NCBI GenBank assembly: GCA_026874595.1
Contig: CM049311.1
Span: 46,565,676 to 46,629,675, forward strand
Origin: Sipunculus nudus
Lineage: Eukaryota; Annelida; Sipuncula; Golfingiida; Sipunculidae
Direction of reading: 5' to 3'
Length of the DNA stretch: 64,000 nucleotides
Positions within the stretch are counted from its first letter, which is position 1. The number at the start of each line of letters is the position of its first letter. The position numbers were made by a program, and so were the translations under genes. The notes under the pieces are model-generated. The model was not told the DNA's origin and did not search any database. It saw only the letters and a program-made list of their open reading frames with translations. Shown in pieces: positions 10,700 through 23,281 of this stretch.

Positions 10700-11447
10700 G
10701 ACAGCTTCTCTGAAGGTCTCAAAAATAAAGAAAAAAATCGTAAAATTTGAAAAACACAGGTGGCGCCATCAGTTTGCAGGAATTGATAGAACACTCCATG
10801 ATCAATATTCATGCAAAGAATCATAGTGATCAATGCATTAGTTATTCAGATACTTGAGCTTTTGTATTATATTTTTAATTATTTTGAGGCGTACTTACAA
10901 GCCCCATAGCTCATATGATATGGTAACAGAGACCTAATTTCAGGTTTCCAAGGTGACTTTTCATGGACCTCCCTTGATGTCAAGTAAGAAGATTCCAGGT
11001 CCAGCAGTTACAATTTGTGCCCTGTTAACAGATGACAGCTTCTCTGAAGGTCTCAAAAATAAAGAAAAAAATAGTAAAAATTGGAAAAAACACAGGTTGC
11101 GCCACAAGTTTGCAGGAACTGATGGAACACTCCATGATCAATGTTCATGCAGAGAATCATGGTGATCAATGCAGTAGTTATTCAGCTACTTGACCTTTTG
11201 TATCAAATTTTATATTATTCTGGGGGGTACTTTCGAGACCCATAGCTTGGAGAATATCGGTAACAGAGACCTAATTTCAGGTTTCCAAGGAGATCTTTCA
11301 TAGCCCTCCCAGGACGTCAAGTTGGAAGATTCCAGGTCCAGCAGTTACGATTTTTACCCTGTTAACGGACGGGCGGACTTCCAGACGGATGTCCAGACGG
11401 ACGAGTGACGAAGAGTGATCACTAAAGTTCAGTCAGCTGAGCTAAAA
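10700..11447 (+). repeat. Family A array, right part with 3' terminus
   Basis: Family A units resume after the retrotransposon; GACAGCTTCTCTGAAGG recurs at 10700 and 11034, giving a 334-bp period. Near 11365-11405 a degenerate ACGG-rich tract (gacgggcggacttccagacgg) precedes the terminal motif GTCAGCTGAGC plus A-run at about 11430-11447. The left arm of the usual terminal hairpin is degenerate here. Confidence 0.85.
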
Positions 11448-12345
11448 AAACTGTTTTAAATTTGAGGAAAACATGTGCAGTACATATTTAAAAAATCACA
11501 TACTTTACATCAGTTTTCATATAATATATATTTAAATCAAATAAAATCTTTAAATAAAATAAAATCTTTGAATAAAATTTGAAGAAAAATATCTGCAGTA
11601 CTTCAAAAGTTATGTGTTCACAAAAATCTAATATCTTTATTTATAAAACACAAAAGATCAAGGTTAAGCTTGGTCACCAGTTTTCAACCCACCTGGCAAC
11701 TTGATTGAAATAATTTGTGTATTACATTGGAGCGTAAATTTTAACATTTAAAACAATAGGGCGTAGAAAAAAATTCTTTATTTCTGCTTAGTGAAATAAT
11801 CCTATATTTCTGCAGATTTTACTTTGAAACCATGCAAAGTCATGCAATGTCGCTAACTTTCAAAGTTATGCTTTATTTACATTTGCAATCGAAGATCTTT
11901 TATTTTGATTTTCAGAATATCCCATACATCATTTCTTGAAAATTTTTATATATTTTTGTGATTAAAGATGGGGCCACAAGTTTCCAATACAATATATATT
12001 ACGAAGCTAACCAAGATTTTCAGTCAGCCTGATTTAATGACCAATCCATCCAGCCTTTCTTGAAATATTTAATGTTTTCTGTGAATTTCATCCAAAATGG
12101 ACCTATTCCAGATCAAGGTCACTTGGGGTGACTTTAAATAGGCTTCATCGTCTGATCCATATATATATATATATATACACACACATACACACATGTAAAA
12201 TTTGAAAATATTTCTACTGATATCATTTCGAAGGATTGCAGTGGTTCAACAATGCTAAAACTACAGTGTCCCCAACTTTCAGTCTGGGGATAGGATTGTG
12301 ACTTACTGTTTGCATTTTCTACAACCTTATCTAAAGACATATAGC
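11448..12345. other. AT-rich, no gene seen
   Basis: There is no supported coding region. A short (TA)n/(CA)n microsatellite sits at about 12158-12195. Parts of the text (cttgaaatatttaatgtttt, atcaaggtcacttg) resemble the cores of other family E/F repeats, suggesting an old fragment. Confidence 0.4.
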
Positions 12346-12513
12346 TACCCTTAGCAAAATGAAAAGTTTGCCGCTGCTTTGCTGCAACCGTGCTGCAAAG
12401 CAGCCGAAACCAAAATAGGCTGCAAGAAGAGTGTGCAGGAAGGCTGCAGCTAGCTGCATGCTTCCCGCTGCCTGGCAAAGGCTGCAGGAAAGTGTGCAGC
12501 AAATCTGAATTGT

Positions 12514-12825
12514 GTGCTGGAAGGTTGCGGGAGGGTCGCGGCTAGCCGCAGTCCTATAGAGTATTTTAATACTGTGTGCAGGAAGGCTGCGGGAGGGTTG
12601 CGGCTAGCCGCAGTCTCACAGAGTTAACTGGATGCTGTGCGCAGGAAGGCTGCGGGAGGATTGCGGCTAGCCGCAGTCTCATAGAGTTAACTGGGTGCTG
12701 TGCGCAGGAAGGCTGCAGGAGGGTTGCGGCTAGCCGCAGTCTCATAGAGTCAACTGGATGTTGTGCGCAGGAAGGCTGCGGGAGGGTTGCAACTAGCCGC
12801 AGTCTTTTACAGTTTTATTTGCCCT
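12514..12825. repeat. 63-bp minisatellite with palindromic core
   Basis: Five units of 62-63 bp start at about 12514, 12576, 12639, 12702 and 12765. Each contains GGAAGGCTGCGGGAGG followed by the palindrome GCGGCTAGCCGC or a variant. The unit length is a multiple of three, which creates a 91-codon open frame that I regard as spurious. Confidence 0.9.
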
Positions 12826-12849
12826 ACTTTTCCTGTCTTACCCTGCTGT

Positions 12850-13900
12850 GATTGGCTAAACTGATTTTGGAGGGAAAAGCAGCCATTTTTGCAAAATTAG
12901 GAAAAGACAGTGCTTTGTTAGCTCTTCTAAAAATATGAAGATCTGTGCCAAATAGCTCAAGTAAGAGTAACATTCAACAGATCCAGCATGTTCAGAGGAC
13001 TTATTGGATTAATTAGAACATACAATCAGTTGATGGGAGGAACAAAGAGAGGGTGTTATGTTACTACCACCAGTAAGTTTGAACTACATAGTTGTACCCT
13101 AAGGGCTGCCGCAGCAAGCATTGATAAAGGGCTGCCCAGCACTGATAAGATTGATTTTTCCTCAAGTAATTTTATACAAAGAAAGTGTAGTATTAAATTT
13201 AATTTTGTGTAAAAGTAAAAACTAAGATTAATGGTGGGATTGAAAGATGTATTCAAGCTGGAAGGCAGAAATATCATTGGCAGCATGAATAAAATTCTGT
13301 GGTTAACGTGTATATCATGCATTTATTGAACTCCAATGCATTTTGAGTTTTATTGATTTGATATTAAACAGTAACTTTAAATAAGGTTTTGTTTTCATCT
13401 TCACACAAATTTTAAAATACTTAGGCTAAGCTTCATTTAAAGTTGATTTGCTAAATTCTGTTTGACGTATGTCTATAGATGTCACCCTAAGTAAATGGGA
13501 AATTCCTAACAATATTGAAGTAACCCAATGTCACTTTGTGGTTCATGTTTCTAGTCCTTGGCCTGACAATAAACTCACCCAGAACTTTTATTCAGCTATG
13601 TACCTACACAACTTCATGCAGGATTCGTGTGACTGTGTAGTGTGTACTCTGATTCATATTCATCAAGGTGTAATTTCTAACAAAGCTTGATTAAGTTTGG
13701 TTTATATTTAAAAGCCATTATGGATTAAGGTTTAATTGTAAGTGCAAATTAAATGGAGTTTCATGAGAGCTTGTTCTGTTGAGTACCTGCATTTACATTT
13801 GGAGCAGAGACAGTCACCGACTAATGACATGGCATGTCTGCTTGTAAACAATAAGTGAGCCCACATGATATTGTTTATACATATCATGGCTAGCTGCTAT
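12850..13900. other. AT-rich interior of the TIR element
   Basis: No convincing gene is present. A + frame at 13469-13690 (SKWEIPNNIEVTQCHF...) has ordinary amino-acid composition but no good splice context and no family I recognise. Confidence 0.3.
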
Positions 13901-13904
13901 CTAA

Positions 13905-14505
13905 TTGGCCCCTGCTGCGGGAAAGTGTGCGAGAAGGCTGCGGGAAAGTGTGCGAGAAGCTGCAGGAAGTGTGCAAGGCTGCAGGATGTGTTCGAGAAGG
14001 CTGCGGGAAAGTGTGCGAGAAGGCTGCGGGAAAGTGTGCGAGAAGCTGCAGGAAGTGTGCAAGGCTTCAGGAAGTGTGCGAGAAGGCTGCGGGAAAGTGT
14101 GCGAGAAGCTGCAGGAAGTGTGCAAGGCTGCAGGAAGTGTGCGGGAAGGCTGCGAGAAAGTGTGCAAGAAGGCTGCGGGAAAGTGTGCGAGAAACTGCAG
14201 GAAGTGTGTGAGGCTGCGGGAAGTGTGCGAGAAGGCTGCAGGAAAGTGTGCGAAAAGGCTGCAGGAAAAGGGCTCAGGAAAAGGGCTGCGGGAAGTGTGC
14301 GAGAAAGGCTGCGGGAAGTGTGCGAGAAAGGCTGCGGGAAGTGTGCGAGAAAGGCTGCGGGAAAAGGGCTGCGGGAAAAGGGCGGCGGGAAGTGTGGGAG
14401 AAGGGCTGCGGGAAGTGTGCGAGAAAGGCTGCGGGAAGTGTGCGAGAAAGGCTGCGGGAAGGCTGCAGGAAAAGGGCTGCGGGAAGGCTGCAGGAAAAGG
14501 GCTGC
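13905..14505. repeat. GC-rich 20-23-bp minisatellite
   Basis: This is a tandem array of purine-rich units such as GCTGCGGGAAAGTGTGCGAG and shorter variants (ctgcaggaagtgtgcaag), in a loose higher-order period of about 65 bp. The composition lacks stop codons, so frames of 200 or more codons stay open in at least four of the six frames at once. That is the signature of a repeat rather than a protein gene. It is strongly GC-skewed relative to the flanks. Confidence 0.9.
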
Positions 14506-14649
14506 GGGAACACTGGTTGCAGCAACCCTGCAGCAAGGTTGCCGCAAACTAATTTGCATGGCAATTTGTGACCTTGCTGCAAGGTTGCTGCAAAGCTGCA
14601 GCAAGTTTGCAGCAACTATGCGCGGCAAGCTCGTTTTTTGCTAAGGGTA

Positions 14650-17199
14650 CATTCGACCCATTTATATCTTAAATTGAAAGACATGCAACTATCATGTCAC
14701 AGGGTATTTGTACCCCTAATTACTATGGTAAAACATTGTCTTCAATAGATAAATAAACATATACCTAATCAATTAAAGGATAAAAATACATACTTGTAAG
14801 ATTATCCAGAATATTGAACATTACAGTCGTTTTTTATGATGACTCTAGCATCATCTGTTTGTGATGAATTGAACACCAAATTTTTTAGTCGCAAAAGCTT
14901 CTCTAAAGTATATGTAAAACACTGTAAGGGGAGTTAGCATTACAACTACAAAAATAATTCTGAGATTTCCTTGGTCTATAAAAAGTTGAAACTGTGGAAG
15001 TACTTGCTGGGAAGTAATCAAATATCGGAGGTATTAGAAATATTATTACTCTGATACAGCACAAATTATAGCAAAAACATGAAGAACATATGAGAACTGA
15101 CTAGATCCAACTGGTAATATTATAGAGTATACAAGAAAAAAATATCAAACAGATCTTCAGGCTCTAATAATATTATTTAATAGATACTTTAAATATTGTT
15201 CCTGCCATGATGGTCTCCATAAATATTACAAATCATTGCAGCTCTTGAGCATAAACCATTCCATAACCACAAAGTAGCAATATTTGTAAAATGACGGATT
15301 TCCAAAACTCTCCGTGTCCATGCTTATAAGTCTTGCCCCTGCTCCATGGAAGCTGGTAATTTTCTTCCAAGGGTTCCCTTACAGATATTTTACAATGACA
15401 TATACATTAAACAACAGCTCATATAGAAAAAGTAAAGACCCCTCTCTCTTTCATCTAAAAACATATATGGTTATTAAAGAAGAAAGTCTGCAACATTACT
15501 TTACACATCTGACAGGTACCTCTGTATTAAAGAGCTAACATTAGCTCAGGCCAGGAACATCCTCGTGTTTCAAAGATGGTTGAAACAGAATAAAAACGTA
15601 ACTAGCAGCACAGTACCAACATTATTAGACTTCTACATTGTATGATGCAATAAATAACAGGCAATTACTGTCATCTGGAAGTGAACATGACACTAAACAT
15701 TTTGCAATTAAAACAAATGTGTCTTTACGTGCACCTAAACAGTCCTCCCATCAACCAAGGCTTTTAGCAGGAATGATACAATATCAAACTCTTATATCAT
15801 TACCATTAAACTGTCAAATATATATTTTCTTATGACTCCATTACTTCTTCCTGAAAGGACCATTCAAAGATGCATTTTTTATTTAGACAAGAGTAAACTC
15901 TTTTCACCTTCCTCTCTTGTTAAATTTTTAAGAACATCAATTCACAATGTACTCCTGTTTCAAATTTGTGATTACCAAGAAATGGAAATGTTTGTGAAAA
16001 TAAAACCTTCATGAAGAAGACCCCTCATCGACGCAGGACAAATTTATTACAATTAGATTTTTATCAGCATCTCATGTCCCTTATTGATGCGACGTGTACC
16101 ATTTAATGTTGAAAGGCAAGAGATGGGTAATACAAAAAAAAAATAACATACACTGGATGTTACAGGCCCATAAATAAAATATTGATTTTGTAAAGGATAT
16201 TTATCAGATCTGTTCTATAAATAGATCCTCATAAAATTGAAAAGATTGTGCATACACATTATATACTTAATATTATCAATATACTCTGAGATTGCATGTT
16301 AGGCTCACTTAAAGAAAACCTTTGTGAAACAATGAAAAAATGAAAATCTAAAAAAAAATGTGAATATATGTGTATCCCATGGATTTATGGCACAGTATAT
16401 TTAGCATTAATAGGTTAAAGCCATAACAACAAGGCTAGAATATAATCCAACAATTTATAATTTTGAGAATGATATCATGAGTTATACATGCAGCACAGAC
16501 TGTCTGAAATGGATCAAGAGTAAAGGATTTTTTTTCAAAATATCCCAAACAACCAAAGTCAGGCAAGAAAAAAACCCAAATACTGCAGGTGACAAAACAT
16601 ACAAATCTGCATGACAAATATTTTATCCCCTTATTTCCTTTTTGGTAAATATTTTACAACATAGCCAATAACAAATGTTTCCCCACAAGCATTAACTTTA
16701 ATGTTAGCAGACCCTCTTGAGTTGGTACATTTGAGGAAATATGAATATTGGAAAGTACTGCTATAAATGTAGCATAGGTCTCTTTCTAACTGGCTCTTAC
16801 AAAAAAATTACAGTTGTCTATAAAGGCCAACCACCCTGTTAGTTGTCACAAATTTATTGTGATATTAATTGAATACCTATAATGAATCACATATGGTGTC
16901 ATATATTACAGATTCAATATTACAATTATATATTTATACAAATCAGCTGACAAATTCGGGAGTGTTCAATCTAACTTGAGTAACAATTTTGAAATAGAAT
17001 AGGCAAAAAGGATGGCTGAGACATAAGTAACAGAGAATTCCTGGCAATATTATCACAAAGTGTAAAACAACTATTTTTGTGTCATTCATTATCCATCACA
17101 TTCCAAGCAGGTGAGTACATGTCTTCTGTAATTTTAAATTATTTCTATTAAATCTTGATTGTTTAACCACACCTCAGTAGTGGTTACTATGACTGATTA
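14650..17199. other. AT-rich, no feature recognised
   Basis: About 2.5 kb has only short frames on either strand and no clear tandem structure. A diffuse resemblance to family B begins near 17150-17200. Confidence 0.4.
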
Positions 17200-18225
17200 T
17201 TTCATTTATGTGTATCCCTGGGCTGGGATTTACGGCAAATGTCTGCAGTCTTGTGCATTAATTTAATTTTAAGAAAAATCACATTTTATTTAAATGCTTG
17301 AAAATTGCATTTATTTAAAATGTTAGATAAACATGAATTTACATAAATGTTAGAAAAAATGCATTTGTACAATGGAGTAGAAACAGCTTTACAGTGAAGG
17401 AAATACATTTCAAACAACAATATTTGCATTACACTTGGTCAACTTGGGGAGACAAGGGTCCGGGGGGGGGGGGGGGGGGGGGGGTGTGACATGAAAATAA
17501 CTGTATGCCTCAGCGACCCATTACAAATTAGGTGAGCAAAGCTGAGAGAACTGTACTGAATGACCTCCAGTGACCAAAGTGGGCTGCTTGACAATGCAAG
17601 TGAATTGAATAAGAGCCTTCAAAAAATTCAATAACTATAGCCTAATTTTTTAGCTTTTATTTTCATATTTCAGATTTAAACAGATTAAATCCTTATGTGT
17701 GCATACTGTGACAATTAAATCCACAGTACTTACAGGAAAAAAAAGTGCCATGGTAAAAGTTGGGCAAAATTCAAGGTACTGATTTTATGTTTATGCTAAA
17801 TTTTCAAAATTCAGATCTAATTTTGGGTAAAAAAACTGAACCTTGATTAAATAAGTCTCCAGCTTCAAACACTTTTCATGTCAAGTGGGTAAATATCTTT
17901 CCTGATTTTTTATAAAGTGCATAATGTTTGGGCCCATAACTTTTAATAATGACATAATACTGACCTGATTTCAAGCATGTACACAGGAACTATAATGGGG
18001 AATATATGTGGTTAAATATGAAGAAAAACAGATCATTGATTTTAATATAAGCCAGTATAGATTCGAAGCATGGTAATAGGTTTTTAATGGAATATAATGA
18101 GCTTTTTCCTTATTTTCATAAAAGAGCAAAGTGGCAGTGACTCTATTTTCGTTTTGTAAGGAGATTCTTAAGACATCTAACAGTATGCTGAATTTCAGAT
18201 TCATATAGGTTCAACGGTTTCAAAC
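17200..18225 (+). repeat. Family B element, copy B1 (truncated)
   Basis: Landmarks in order are a GAAATACATTTC...CACTTGG block, a 23-base poly-G run (17462-17484), TTTTATTTTCATATTTCAG, ATTAAATCCACAGTACTTACAGG, TTGGGCAAAATT, CCTGATTTTTTA and GGGCCCATAAC. The same order recurs at 22.2-31.2, 31.2-31.9 and 51.5-52.5 kb. B1 lacks the ACGG tract and the 3' hairpin, so its 3' end is lost. The stretch ACTTACAGG plus A-run (17726-17745) is the undisturbed version of the site invaded in B2. Confidence 0.8.
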
Positions 18226-18364
18226 ATCATCACCTAACAGGTCTTCAAGGTCAACATACTGATGTATGAATTTCTTGCCATGAGCACAGTGCCACATAAT
18301 TAATGTAAAAATATCAGTACATATCTTACTGAGACAATTTACCACTGAAAATCTATTTTTATTT

Positions 18365-18497
18365 GAACTTTAATAGATTTTATACCTCCCCCACAGAAGC
18401 AGAACCCCCTTTTTCCACTGGAACCCCCCCCCCCCCCCCCCCTTTCTAGACATGGGTCATTTTGTAGGTCATTTTGTCATTAGCCCTCCTGGGTCAA

Positions 18498-18539
<42 letters not shown>

Positions 18540-18567
18540 AGTTCCTAAATCCTAGATCTGCCCCTGT
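18365..18567 (-). mobile_element. Poly-C-rich MITE fragment
   Basis: Runs of 19 C (18424-18442) and 41 C (18499-18539) are bordered on the right by AGATCTGCCCCTG. Read on the minus strand, this starts CAGGGGCAGATCTAGG and is followed by long poly-G, an end type shared with the elements near 60786 and 56206. The other terminus is not identifiable. The 41-base run is the longest homopolymer in the window, and its length is likely to be unreliable. Confidence 0.4.
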
Positions 18568-20480
18568 TGGAGTTTTATAATTTTTTAATCTAACAACCAC
18601 ATAAAATACTTGAGAACCAAAACTTTACCTTAACAGGTAATAAATGAATTGAGTATCTTTCACTTAATTTTCAATATCTTATTTTAATACCAGCGGAGGA
18701 AAATTGCCAAACAAACATTGCCACAAGTGTGCTACAGTACCAGTTCATTCCACAAAAAAAAAGGAAATATTAAACAATTTGTCTATATTCCATCTCAAGT
18801 AAGAGTGAATCAAATGACATTCAGTAACTAACATTAGTACCCTATAATGTATGTGGTTTAAATTATACATTTTCTGAGCATGCCTCCAGTGTCTCTTCTT
18901 CTTTTTACTCATTAATCTTCCTCATTCATTAGTTTATTCTTTGGATTCTACCTCTCCAGTTGGTCTCATGTAAGAATCGTCAGCTATCATATTTGCTATT
19001 GTTGATATAATATACAGAGTAACCTCTAATAGCAGGAACCTGCAATTAAAGTGGGCACCTTTATATTAAGGGGATTTGGCAAAGCCCATTTTTCTCTGCC
19101 ATATGATTTTTATGCTCTGTCACACCAACATGCACACACCCGAACTGCTCACAGTATCCCATAATTAATCAAAACTTGATTATATCATTCATACCCATCC
19201 AGTCACTTGCTCTGTTCTCGGAAGTGCTGAAAGAAGCGCACAAGACATGGAATTGTGGGAAAAACTGGCCGAGGTTTATTAAAAATAACATTAAAATTTC
19301 CATATTCAACATATTCAGCAATTATCCCTTCTTTCCCACTGACGGGAAGGTGGGGTACAACACGCCATATATATATCATATAGGTCATATTAAAAGTAAA
19401 AATAGTAGTAGTAAAAGTAGACAGTTTACACCTCGACAAATATACTGTTTAGAAACAATAAACTTTAAAATTTTAACATTAACAAGTAGAACACAGAGTG
19501 CTTGAGTCGGCGGCGAAGGGGGTGGTGGTGGTTTTTTCTTCCAGATAGTACGTTGCTGGTTGTCTTTTTTCCTGACAGATGAATTCACTGGTCTTCGTTT
19601 CTCCTAGCTGGTACTAGTGGTAGATGGTTGCCGAGTCCTGGTTGACGAGTGATCTTGTCCCAGCGCGGGCATGTCTTCTCAAACAATGACCTGGACTGCT
19701 ATTGGCCGGTACTTACTTCCGGTTTGCAGTGCATTATGGTCGCCCCAAATCTTTCTTAATATAATATTTAATGAAGTTTTTAGTCCAGTTAGAATACGGG
19801 TAGGGATGTATGTAACATATATTTACTAATCGTGACCCTTCTTGTCAAAGTGAGGTCCTCTGTAATCATTATTCAAAATCTAGCGACCTAGAACTTCCGC
19901 CCTCTTGTAAACAGTGCTGCCATATTGGATATTCGCCCTCTCCTAGTTAATTTTACGTCTTCATGAACTGTTTATACTGCAGATAAAATTAAACTACTTG
20001 TTTTACTTGTTTCAAATGAATCTGCTTATTTAGCAAGGTCCTCACGCTGCCGGCTATGGGTTTCCATACGTTAAGAGTACCAGATTTCCCAGAACACAAT
20101 GTTACCTTAATTATCGCCCGGCGCCGCCGTACTAATACCGATGTCTGCCCTCCAAGTATTCTATTTGTCGGGACAGTTTGGTTATCATTACCTTCTTTTC
20201 AACCAGGCAGGTCTTGGGCTTTAAATATTTGTGTATATACTAGTATTGTCCCCCCCCCCCCCCAGTATCATTTCCTTTTATTGGCGCCCAACACACAAAA
20301 CACTGATGGTGTGGCGAGCATAAAATTATTATCTGCTTGGGGCAGAGTAATTGTATATGTTGTGGTCATGACCTCCGTATATAGTGGGTACCCCTATGAA
20401 GTAGGAAGTTTGGCCAGTTACAAGGGTGGCTGCATAATGTGTTTCACTTATATTTAAAGGTTGCTGCAGTGCAAGAGGAT
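18568..20480. other. No gene; moderately GC-rich island 19.5-20.3 kb
   Basis: From 18568 to 19490 the sequence is AT-rich without recognised structure. From 19490 to 20270 it is richer in CpG and carries promoter-like strings: an inverted CCAAT box (TATTGGCCGG, about 19699), two ACTTCCG(G/C) ETS-like sites (about 19716 and 19891) and CGGCGCCGCCG (about 20121). It also has a C14 run at about 20250. It may be a promoter or the end of an unidentified mobile element. No frame here looks like a protein. Confidence 0.25.
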
Positions 20481-20484
20481 ATAA

Positions 20485-20518
20485 ACAAGGGACCCATAGG
20501 TCAAGCAACTCAGCTGAC
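20485..20518 (+). repeat. Orphan family A-type 5' terminus
   Basis: ACAAGG is followed by the near-palindrome GGACCCATAGGTCA and ACTCAGCTGAC. This is the 5' terminal signature of family A, but no family A core follows. Confidence 0.7.
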
Positions 20519-20979
20519 TTTGTTAAATTTCAGCAAATGCAGAAAAGACTTATTTCTATTTTTATAACATAATATATATTAGCATTTGAAAAGCTAAGAG
20601 GGAAAGGCCTTGCTATTTGGTGATAATCACATAGCAAATATATGAACACAAGACAAATACTACACGCGCACTTTTTGGACTACATCAATGATGCAGGCCC
20701 TGAAACCAGGCCCTGAAACAGTTCAATCATGCAATAAGAGAAAAAAGGTGATGGGCCTAAGAGTTATACCAAAGGATATATTTGGTAAACAAAAAATGTG
20801 TAAATGTAATTAATAATTCTAAAAAAAGTTTAAAGATATGGCCAAAGGAGCTGAAGATTAAATTCCAGAAAAGTTTGCCCAAATTCTTGATTAAGTGTAC
20901 CAGTGGTATGCATGGCAAGAGATATTAATGGAATGCTCCTCACTTTAATAGTAATACTTAACTTTGTGGTGAATAATTA

Positions 20980-21235
20980 TTTGTGTTCTTTAATCATTGT
21001 AACCCCTTGTAATACAATACATAATCCATGATGTAGCAAAGGTAAAGAATAATAATGAATCAAATAGAGAAAATTATAATTCATTAAGTTAATGCCTCCT
21101 GTCTGTGGGGATTGCGGGGGGGGGGGGGGGGGGGGGGGGGGGGGTCGCAGAGGGGAAGGCTAAGCTAAGCTGCCTGGAGTGTGAGTGTGATTACATAACA
21201 CAGCCAGGTGACTGCTCCATCACCCACTTAACACA
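20980..21235 (+). repeat. Family B 5' fragment with poly-G
   Basis: It matches the start of the B4 copy at about 51504-51720 (TTTAATCATTGTAACCC, then GCAGAGGGGAAG...CTGCCT.GGTG). It includes a 29-base poly-G run at 21116-21144 that is only about 13 bases in B4. Confidence 0.7.
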
Positions 21236-21266
21236 CCACTGTTAAACTGGGCTGGTCTGATGTAAA

Positions 21267-21301
21267 AACAAGGGACCTATGGGTCACTGTGCTCAGCTGA
21301 C
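21267..21301 (+). repeat. Orphan family A-type 5' terminus
   Basis: ACAAG is followed by GGGACCTATGGGTCA and then GCTCAGCTGAC, an exact copy of the 11-bp inverted motif. The following ~800 bp is AT-rich and shows no family A core or matching 3' hairpin. Confidence 0.75.
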
Positions 21302-22139
21302 GTTGACCTTGAAGGTAAAAATCTAAAATAATATCAAATGGAGATAAAGTGTAAGAGGAAGAGGTAATAAAGGCCATGGTTGGTTTATATGATTGGTTTG
21401 TATTGATGAGCAAGAAATTGTTGCAAATAATATTTTGTGACCTGACCATGTGTTTCCTAATGTTGAAACTGAAGCATGTGAGCAGTTTGTGAACAAATGA
21501 TCTGTACTATTACCATGATCGTTAGTTGGCTTTTTGATTAACTGTTGACATTTCAGTAGTTTACACATTTGTTCGATTGAACCTATTTTTTGTATAATGT
21601 ATATTATTAAATATATATATGTATTTCTTTTATGAAATGTATACAGTTGAAATATAACTAATTAGCAACATAAAACAGGGCAAACAAAGCCTGATCTCAA
21701 ATTCTGCTGAGGCAGGAAAATAATGAACAAATGATTGTATTAAATCCTCATTTTTTTATCACATCAATTTTTTTTTTAATTTAAGTTTATATTTCTATAC
21801 ATTTCCAATTTAACATATATATCTGAATATAAAAGTTGATTCATAATTCTCAACTGCATCATCATAAATCTCAATCTTGTCAGATAACACCACGTCATGC
21901 ATACAAATGTTTATTTATTTTTTTACCACAAAAATATATCTTTTAAATCTGCAAAACAATAAATATCTAAAAATAATAATACTTGATTTAGATTTCACAA
22001 TTTTTAATTGTGTCTTTATTTATCCATAATGTGCTTCATATTTTATAATAATTTAAGCATACTGAGGGGTTCAATTATATTTGTTAAAATCATTTAAAAG
22101 AAAATTGATTTCTTTAAAAATGCTACATTACACAACTTT
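21302..22139. other. AT-rich, no gene seen
   Basis: Only short frames and simple AT-rich sequence are visible. There is no recognised repeat apart from the terminus at its left edge. Confidence 0.4.
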
Positions 22140-23281
22140 GCATCTTCTGGATTACACTTTGAATTACTTTTTCAAGGAAAGTTTTTGCATATCAGAGTGG
22201 AAACAGCATTACATTTAGGGAAATATAGTGAAAACAATACCAATTACTGCATAACACTTGGTGGGTTGGGTGTGCCGGGGGGGGGGGGGGGGGGGTGATT
22301 GGGGTGGTGATATGAGAATAACTGTACACCTGTCACAGCAGGGGATCACCCCAAGTGACTGTAACAAATCAGAAACCCTGGCATAGCTGACTTCCAGTGA
22401 CCTGGAGTGGAACCCGACATCTGTAATCTGTAATAAAAGCAAATGACTACAATAGAGCCTCAAGAAAAAAATCAATAACTAGCTTAATTTTCAAGCTTTT
22501 ATTTTCAAATTTCAGATTTAAACAAATTAAATATTCATGTTTACATGCTGTGAAAATTAAATCAATGGTACTTACAGGAAACAAGTGACCCAGGGGTCAT
22601 GACGCTCAGCTGACCAGGAAGACATTGACAAAAGTAATTTTATCATCTGAATGTCAAATTTGAATTAAATACTTTTTCCAAACTTGACCTTTTGTATAAA
22701 ATCATCCAATATTCATTGGGGTACTATGGAGCTCTGTAGCATGAAGGATATGGGTAACAGACACCTATTTTCAAGGTTTACAAGATGACTTTTCAGGGGT
22801 CTCCCAGCATGTCAAAAAATAAAATTCTAGGTCCAGTTATTATGATTTGTGCCCTGTTAACAAATCCAAATGTTTATTCTGGGGGGTACTTCAAAGCCGC
22901 ATAGGATGAAGGATATGGGTAACAGAGATGTAATTTCAGGTGCACAAGGAGACTTTTCAGGGGCCTCCCAGCATATCAAGAAAGGAGATTCTAGGTCAAG
23001 TCATTATAATTTGTGCTCTGTTAACAGATGACCACATCTTTATTCTGGGGAGTACTTCGGAGCCCCAGAGCATGAAGGATATGGGTAACAGGGACCTTAT
23101 TTCGGGTTTCCATGTAGACCTTTTATGGGCTTCCCTGGAGGTGAGGACAGAAGATTCTAGGTCCAGTCATTATGATTTGTGCCCTCTTAATATATGACCA
23201 AATCTTTATTCTGGGGGGTACTTCAGAGCCCCATAGCTCACAGAATATGGGTAACAGGGACCTTATTTCGGGTTTCCATGT

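Larger units (their letters stand above)
12348..14647. mobile_element. TIR element carrying two GC-rich minisatellites
   Basis: The left end reads TACCCTTAGCAAAA from 12346 and the right end is its complement ending at 14649, with TA on both sides. The similarity continues imperfectly for about 28-40 bp (…TTGCCGC…GCTGC). The interior holds a 63-bp minisatellite, about 1.0 kb of AT-rich sequence, and a second GC-rich array. GCTGC/GCAGC-rich sequence continues from both TIRs into the arrays. No transposase is seen, so it would be non-autonomous. Ends and TA flanks are seen; Tc1/mariner-type mobilisation is inferred from the TA duplication. Confidence 0.65.

Noticed and set aside
13865-14644. 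Frames of 200-259 codons on both strands
   Set aside because: They overlap one another in at least four frames across a GC-rich tandem array without stop codons. That is a composition effect, not a set of genes.
20056-20457. 133-codon + frame
   Set aside because: It crosses a poly-C run that yields a proline string, has no domain-like pattern and no splice context.
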